64,000 nt of DNA from Ariolimax columbianus (taxonomy: Eukaryota > Mollusca > Gastropoda > Stylommatophora > Arionidae). Numbering within the stretch: position 1 is the first letter of the stretch; each line of letters opens with the position of its first letter. The translations under genes and the position numbers were made by a program. The notes beneath the pieces were generated by a model that had not been told where the DNA came from, searched no databases, and worked only from the letters and a program-made list of their open reading frames with translations. Location: assembly GCA_036924085.1 (NCBI GenBank), contig JAVGWX010000002.1, positions 152,959,571 to 153,023,570 on the forward strand, read 5' to 3'. This document shows, piece after piece, positions 49,801 through 58,800 of the stretch.

Positions 49801-52800
49801 ACAGAGCACGTCGAGGTACTTGAGCAGCCGTGGTCATCCACTGCACCCGAGTTCATATCTAGTTGTCCTGACTTGTCTTGCCACTGGTTAAAGTTGAACT
49901 CGGACGAGAGAGTGAGGTGGACGAACTGCACAGCCCTTCCTAATTTAAATCAAATTCATCGCTCAAGTTTTTCTCTTTTCATTTGTCCAGTACTACCACA
50001 GTCGAGCCCTGTGAGGATGGGCGAGCAGCAAAGTGGGGGGGGGCGTAAGTCCGCTGACAAGCTAAACTACAGTTAAGAAGCTGCGTCAGTTGCGGGTCTC
50101 CTGGCTGAGCAATAAAGCGGATGAGATACATGGATTTGCTGACAATCATGATCACCCTCTCCCGAAGTGAACTTTCCCTGCTTTCACTGCCTGCAAGTAT
50201 GCAGATTCTAAATCGGACTAGTCAGCCATCTCTGCACCCATCCACAACCCTGATTTACAGAATACTCGGCTGGAAGGACTGTCTAGGTGAAAAAAGTCAA
50301 GGTCCTCATCACTCGTGATGGACGAACAACAACAACAGTGTCTCCCTTATCTCTCCCCTTGGATCTCAGTATTCCCTCCCCTGGGTCACTTTCCTTCTTC
50401 CTACCTCTCCTTCTAACCATCTCGTCTTGGATTTACCTATTCCCTCCCCTGTGTCACTCTCCTTCTTACCTGTCCTACTGACCTTCTCCTCTCTCCTCTT
50501 GGATCTTCGTATTCCCTCCCCTGTGTCATTCTCCTTCTTACCTGTCCTACTGACCCTCTCCTCTCTCCCCCCTCCCCCTTGGATCTTCATATTTCCTCCC
50601 CTGTGTCACTCTCCTTCCTACCTGACCTACTTATCCTCTCTCCTTGAATCTTCCTTTTCTCTCCCTTGAGTCTTCCTACTTACTTGTCCACATGTCTCTA
50701 CCTACCTAAGCCCCTTACCTCTCAGTTAACCAAACACACATTCAAGCCCCTCAATTTTTTTCTTCTTTATCCCATAATTCAAAAACTTTGTCTGTGACCC
50801 AACCTTCACACTCGAGCTCAGGACTGGACACTTCTCATCAACTGGTGGATGAAGTGTAGAAATGTTGTAAGCACTATTGGTCTGGTTGGAGCCAAATGTG
50901 ATGTTGCTAAGAAAAAAAGATGGACAAGAAATTATTCACAGTTGCAATATCAATGTAAGTAAAAGTGTTAGTTGTTTTTGCTTGTTCTTTGCCCCTGACG
51001 AATGTCTTGTGGACCTTAACGACGGTTTCATTTTTCTTCTGTCCAGGTTTGGTAACTGAACCATATCCATATGTGTTGTTATCAACACTGGTGTGTTGCA
51101 CTAACCACCCTCGTATAAACACAATTTCAGCCTCAACAAGTCATGAAAGCTATAAAAGATCAAGGTTGCTTAATAAATGTAACTGGTCAGACAGTAATAG
51201 AGTGACTAAAACCTATTCTAGCTAAACAAGAATCCCTCATAATCAATATAGCACCACCTGAGACACAAAGAAAGGTCACATCAGAAAATGAAAGTGAGAA
51301 TCAGCCAAACGACTGAAGTCTAGATGAAATTTCTTTCAGACAAACAGCGCATCAAAAAATGGAGTGAACTGATGCAGGTTCCATGGATTCGGCTGCACCT
51401 GGACACCACTTGTCTTAAGTAAAATGAAAGTCATGAAATAGACTCCGAACTGGTGAATTACAGTGCATTATCATTGTCATCTTCATCATTATCATCCCTA
51501 CCACTGTCATCATCATCTTTGTCACCATCATCATCTTCATTAGAATTGATTATTATTGTCACATTCATTATTGTCATCACTATCACCATTGTCATTCTCA
51601 TTGTTGTCATCATCATCAACATTCTCATAATAATCCTCTCATCTTCATTATCATTATTGTCAACATCATCATTGTCATCATCACTGTCATCATGATTGAT
51701 ATCAATTAATCATATTTGTCTTATCATCATCATCATTAAAATCTTCATCATTGTCATCGTCATCACCATCATCACTGCCATCATCATCATCATTGGCATC
51801 ATTATCACTGTCATTGTTGTCATCATCATTGTCATCATCATAATTGTTGTCATCCCCATCATCATCATCACCATCATCATTGTTGTCATCATTATCTACA
51901 TCATTATGTCCTTCTGGTCATCATCATCATTGTCATCCTCATTGGCATCATTATATTCATCATCATCATCATTCTGTCATCCTAGTCATCATTATGATCA
52001 TCATCATTGTCATTATCATTGTCATCATGTTATTCTGGTCATCATCATTGTCATCATGTTCTTCTGGTCATCATTGGCATCACCATTGTCATCATCATTG
52101 GCATCATCATTGGCATCACCATTGTCATCATCATTGGCATCATCATTGTCATCATTATTGTCATCATCATTGGCATCATCATTGTCATCATCATTGGCAT
52201 CACCATTGTCATCATCATTGGCATCACCATTGTCATCATCATTGTCATCATCATTGGCATCATCATTGTCATCATCATTGTCATCATTATTGTCATCATT
52301 ATTGGCATCATCATTGTCATCATCATTGTCATCATCATTGGCATCATCATTGTCATCATCATTGTCATCATTATTGGCATCATCATTGGCATCATCATTG
52401 TCATCATTATTGGCATCATCATTGTCATCATCATCATCATCATTATCGTCATCATCATTGTCATCATTATCGTCATCATTATTGTCATCATTATTGGCAT
52501 CATCATTGTCATCATTATTGGCATCATCATTGTCATCATTATTGGCATCATCATTGTCATCCTTATCATCATCATCATTGTCATCATTATTGGCATCACC
52601 ATTGTCATCATCATTGTCATCATTATTGGCATCATTATTGTCATCATCATTGTCATCATGTCCTTCTGGTCATCATTGGCATCACCATTGGCATCATCAT
52701 TGGCATCAACATTGTCATCATTATGGTCATCATCATTGTCATTATCATCATCATAAACATCATTGTCATCATCATAAACATCATCATTATCATTATCATT

Positions 52801-55800
52801 GTCATCATCATAATCATCACTGTCATAATCACTGTCATCATCATTGTCATCATCATTGTCATCATCACTGTCATCATCACTGTCATCAGCATTGTCATCA
52901 TCATAAACATCATTGTCATCATTATAAACATCATCATTGTCATTATCATTGTCATCATCATAAACATCATTGTCATCCTCATTGTCATCATCACTGTCAT
53001 CATCATTGTCATCATCATTGTCATCATCACTGTCATCATCATTGTCATCATCATTGTCATCATCATAAACATCATTGTCATCATCATTGTCATCATCACT
53101 GTCATCATCATTGTCATCATCATTGTCATCATCATAAACATCATTGTCATCATCATTGTCATCATCACTGTCATCATCATTGTCATCATCATTGTCATCA
53201 TTATTGTCATCATTATTGGCATCATCATTGTCATCATCATTGTCATCATCATTGGCATCATCATTGTCATCATCATTGTCATCATTATTGGCATCATCAT
53301 TGGCATCATCATTGTCATCATTATTGGCATCATCATTGTCATCATCATCATCATCATTATCGTCATCATCATTGTCATCATTATTGGCATCATCATTGTC
53401 ATCATCATCATCATCATTATCGTCATCATCATTGTCATCATTATTGTCATCATTATTGGCATCATAATTGTCATCATTATTGGCATCATCATTGTCATCC
53501 TTATCATCATCATCATTGTCATCATTATTGGCATCACCATTGTCATCATCATTGTCATCATTATTGGCATCATTATTGTCATCATCATTGTCATCATGTC
53601 CTTCTGGTCATCATTGGCATCACCATTGGCATCATCATTGGCATCAACATTGTCATCATTATTGGCATCATCATTGTCATTATCATCATCATAAACATCA
53701 TTGTCATCATCATAAACATCATCATTATCATTATTGGCATCATCATTGGCATCATCATTGTCATCATTATTGGCATCATCATTGTCATCATCATCATCAT
53801 CATCATTATCGTCATCATCATTGTCATCATTATTGGCATCATCATTGTCATCATCATCATCATCATTATCGTCATCATCATTGTCATCATTATTGTCATC
53901 ATTATTGGCATCATAATTGTCATCATTATTGGCATCATCATTGTCATCCTTATCATCATCATCATTGTCATCATTATTGGCATCACCATTGTCATCATCA
54001 TTGTCATCATTATTGGCATCATTATTGTCATCATCATTGTCATCATGTCCTTCTGGTCATCATTGGCATCACCATTGGCATCATCATTGGCATCAACATT
54101 GTCATCATTATGGTCATCATCATTGTCATTATCATCATCATAAACATCATTGTCATCATCATAAACATCATCATTATCATTATCATTGTCATCATCATAA
54201 TCATCACTGTCATAATCACTGTCATCATCATTGTCATCATCACTGTCATCATCACTGTCATCAGCATTGTCATCATCATAAACATCATTGTCATCATTAT
54301 AAACATCATCATTGTCATTATCATTGTCATCATCATAAACATCATTGTCATCATCATTGTCATCATCACTGTCATCATCATTGTCATCATCATTGTCATC
54401 ATCACTGTCATCATCATTGTCATCATCATTGTCATCATCATAAACATCATTGTCATCATCATTGTCATCATCATTGTCATCATCACTGTCATCATCATTG
54501 TCATCATCATAAACATCATTGTCATCATCATTGTCATCATCACTGTCATCATCATTGTCATCATCACTGTCATCATCATTGTCAGCCTTATTGCTATCTT
54601 CATTGTCACCATTATCCAAAACAGCCAGAATTCAAAACCAAGCAAGAAAGAATCTTCATAACACAATTCTTGCTATAGCTTCATTTGTCGCCCAAATCAT
54701 TCTGAGCATCCACTCATATCAGATCCATAATTCACAAAACCAATTTTACACCTTAAGTATAAATACAGCAAATCCAGAAACACTTGTATTACCCATGATA
54801 GCTCAGTTGGTAAAAACAAAGGGTGACAGTAGTAAAATTTGAAATCATTGGTGGGCCAAATCTGGGTAACTGCAATTTTTGTTTCTTTCGAAGTTGTAAA
54901 ACAGAAATTTTTCTTAAATTTTAAAACATGAATTTCCTGTCTCTGTGTTAGAATATAATTTTTAAACACTGAATATTTTAGCAGCAATATTTGTTTGCAT
55001 TTTTTAGGAAACATTCTTTGAAAAACATAAACACACTTGCACAAAACATGTCATCAAAGAGTTTTTATTGTCCATCATTATTAATGGGTTATTGCTAGTT
55101 ATTACATAAGCTTTGAAGTCTACACTAATAAAATAAATGAAGAATATAGCAAAGCTACAATCCATGGAGATCGTAACAGAGCCATTGGCAGCTTGTCCCC
55201 TGACAGAGGACCAGGCAACAATGCAATCCCACCTGATTGGATCAAGCCCTATAAGAGGTCACTCTTGCAACCACTGAATATGATGTTTTGCCAATGCTGG
55301 AAAGAGGCCATTATCTCTCAAGATATTAGAAGTGCATAGATTGTAACGTTATACAAAAATAAAGGTGATGGAAGTGACTATAACAACTATGCAAGTGTCT
55401 CTGTGCTCAGTGTTGTAGGTAAAGTCTTCGCCAGAGATCTTAGTATAGCTGCACAAATTTCTGAACGTGTATATCTAGAGTCATAGTGTAGAATCAGATC
55501 TGGAAGATCAACAATAGACATGATTTTTTTTCTGTTTGACAACTTTAGAAAAATACACACGAGCAGAATCAGCCCTTTAATATTGCCTTTATTGAACTGA
55601 CAAAGCCACTATATTTGGTTAGCAGGGATGAACTCTTCAAAATACTTTTTAAAATAGGCTGCAAGTAAACTCAGGTCAGGTTATCACGTAATCGGTGAGG
55701 TCGTTGGGGCACACATGAGGACATCCTCACAACCCCACGCCATCCCTCTGGTCGGAGATTTGTTCATTCTTTAATGTTGTCTTACCACCTCTTTTTGGGA

Positions 55801-58800
55801 CAGCCTCTTCGTCGTCTACCTTGCACCTTTTTGTGCAGGATCGTATTTGCAAGACCATTTGATCTCAAAATGTGGCTGTACCAAGCGAGTTGTCTTCTTT
55901 TGACAGTTGCCAAGAGGTCTTGAAAAGGCCCTTTTGCTGTTGTAATTCTTTCTCGTATTTTCTCATTTGTAACTCGATCTTTGTAAGTGATGTTTAGAAG
56001 TCTTCAGAAACATCTCATCTCCAAGGCCTGTGTCATCCGCTGCAGGTCAGCTGTACTTGTCCATGTCTCACAAGCATAGAGGAATATTGACAGGACCAAT
56101 GTGCGCAGTAATCTGATTTTCGCGCAAAGTATTACCGTTTATCTTGCCAGATTTTGTTACGCCGTGCAAGCGTCGCTATTGTCTGTGCTATTCTGGTCAA
56201 CACCTCACATTTTGATCCTTCATTACTGACAATTGAGCCCAGATATTTAAAACGGTAGATCACTTTAAGTTCCTAGCCGTTAGCTTTTATCCTACTGTTG
56301 AAGCCCTCGACATTGTTGGTCATTAATTTTGTCTTTACAGCGTTAATCTCGATACCATAGTCAAGAGCTGTTTCATCGAGCCTTCTCAACTATTCCTGGA
56401 GTTCTGCTTCTGTGCCCACCAACCCGTCGATGTCATCTGCAAAACGAAGGTTGGTAATAATCCCCCCCCCCCCTTAATCTTGACAGTACCAAAGTGATTT
56501 CCAAGTGCCTCACTCATAATTCCCTCAAGGAATATCTTGAAAAGCAACCTGCTGACACTATTAAATTGTTCTATGAGGCCATGAAAGAGTTCAAATTAAT
56601 GGTAGTATTTCACAATCAACAGTCAGCAGGAACTTCAGATCTTGACAGATCACTTCTCTTACATTTGCAAAGATCTTGGTTTGACAATAAGTCTTAAAAC
56701 AAATATGCTGGGGCAAAAAGCAGATGCCATGCCAACATTAATAATTATTAACTGTCAGGTCTACACCCATTCACATACCTTTGGGTCCCTCATCAAGGAC
56801 ACGCTCTCCATTGAATAAGAAATTGACAGTGGCATTGACAAAGCTGCTGCAACATTTCCTCATCTCACAACACATGTTTGGGAAAACCAGAAACTTACAA
56901 TTAAAACCAAGGCCATAGTTTACAACTCATGTGCCACCAGCATGATCTTATATGGTAGAGATATTTGGGTAAACTATGTCAAACAAGAGCAATGCCTTCC
57001 ATCTTTCATCTATGACACCTGCAATCCATTCTTGGAATTACATGGAGGGACAGAATCACTAATTACAGAGGTGCACTTTTGCACTGGTCTCCCAAGCATG
57101 TACACTCTTCTAATGCAGCAAAAACTGGTGAATTGGTCATGTTCATTACATGGAAGATGGTCGAATCCCCAAAGATATTCTCCAATGAAAATTTGCAGAT
57201 GGCAAAAGAACAGTTTGCCAACTACACCAGTTCAAAGATGTGTGTAAAAAGGATATGAGGGCACTGGACATGGGTCTGATATCCTTGGAGGACAAACCTG
57301 CAGACTGATCCAAATGGACATGTACCATCTCTTGAAGATGCATCTCATACTGGTTGAAAAGAAGCTCCTGTAACACGGAGAAGTGAAACAACAGCACAAG
57401 GAAAAAGAAAACAAAAATCATCATTAGAAACAAAGACCATAACAAAGACAAGCTAGTTTTCCTTACAGATTCTCAATTAGTTACAATGTCCATAAGAACT
57501 ATACAAATAATGAATTTGACAGTCTGTCCAAGGCCCTAAAACACCAGCTACAGTTTTAACACAGTGAAAATTAAGTGGATTACTTCAAATTTTTAAATTA
57601 CATAAAAATTAGGAAGTAGATAGACTACCCAAAGAGGAAAGAAGCAAAACCGAAACTGAAGACAGAGTTACCTATGAAGTAACAAACACAATCATAAAAA
57701 TAAACTTCAAAGACAAATGGCACCGAGAAGACCCAGTCTGATACAGCAGAAACATACTAGTCATTGCCAAGAAGACAACAAGTGACAATATTCAGACTAT
57801 GAACAGGCCACTAATCACCAAAATAATTATCTGTTCAACAAATTAGAAATCAGTCACATAGACATGTGTCCATGCTGGGTGAACAAACAAACAATAGAAC
57901 ATGTACTCCAGGTCTGTTGGCTCAATGAGAGGCACAGAATGTCAGCATGTACCCCCCCCCCCCCCCCCCCTTTAACGCCTAATTTAGAAAATGTGAATAT
58001 ATGCATTAAGTGAACATTACACTTACACTAATTACCTGTCATTAAAATGCTGGTCTGAAAAAGAAGGTGCATGACCAACCATTGACACAATGGCAATGCT
58101 CAGGTTGACTCTCTGAGCATACAGACTGACATAGCCCAGAAAACACAAGATGGCCAGGCGAAATCTATGGGAGGTCCACCAAGGAACTGAAAGGTAGGGA
58201 TTACAAGCAGGTGTATATATGATATGATGATGACGGTGGTGGTGAATATAATGGTGATGATGATGACGATGGTGATGATGGTAATGATAATGGTATTGGT
58301 AATGATGATGATGATGGTTACTAGTGTAACAGAGTTACAAGGGTCCAACGAGCCATAACTTGAGAACCCTGCCCGAGAGACTGAGTTCATTGAACGGGGC
58401 ATTGTCCTTAATTCTCAAACAATACAGTTAAAAACTGCCCAGCCAAAATAGTTACCTTCCCACGATTTTTACTGGGAATCCCACGACCTCTAGGTCACAT
58501 AGTAGGTTGAAAAACAAGCTATCCTTTCTCTGGGACAAACCAGGGCAGCTTAGCATATAAGCTGGGGGAGAAGTTGCAGGAGGACAGATCAGGAAGAGCA
58601 GAGAAGAGAAGTTTACCCTACAGTTAGTAGGTAGGATATAGGCCAGAGTAGAAGCTACAGAACTCAGCCAGTGAACAACTAGATTAGAAGTCACCAAAGC
58701 AGACCCACCCTGAAAGGCACTGAAAGACCACGCAGATGTAAGAATCTGTCTGTGTGTGATGTTCTGTTTGAGTCTTCGCTAACACCTGTCACACGTGACC

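Noticed and set aside
51696..54143. 815-codon and other long open frames in the CAT-type array, both strands
   Set aside because: Frames are open only because the repeat period is a multiple of three; they are His/Ile/Ser or Met/Asp polymers without start context or domains, and the region lies within an intron.
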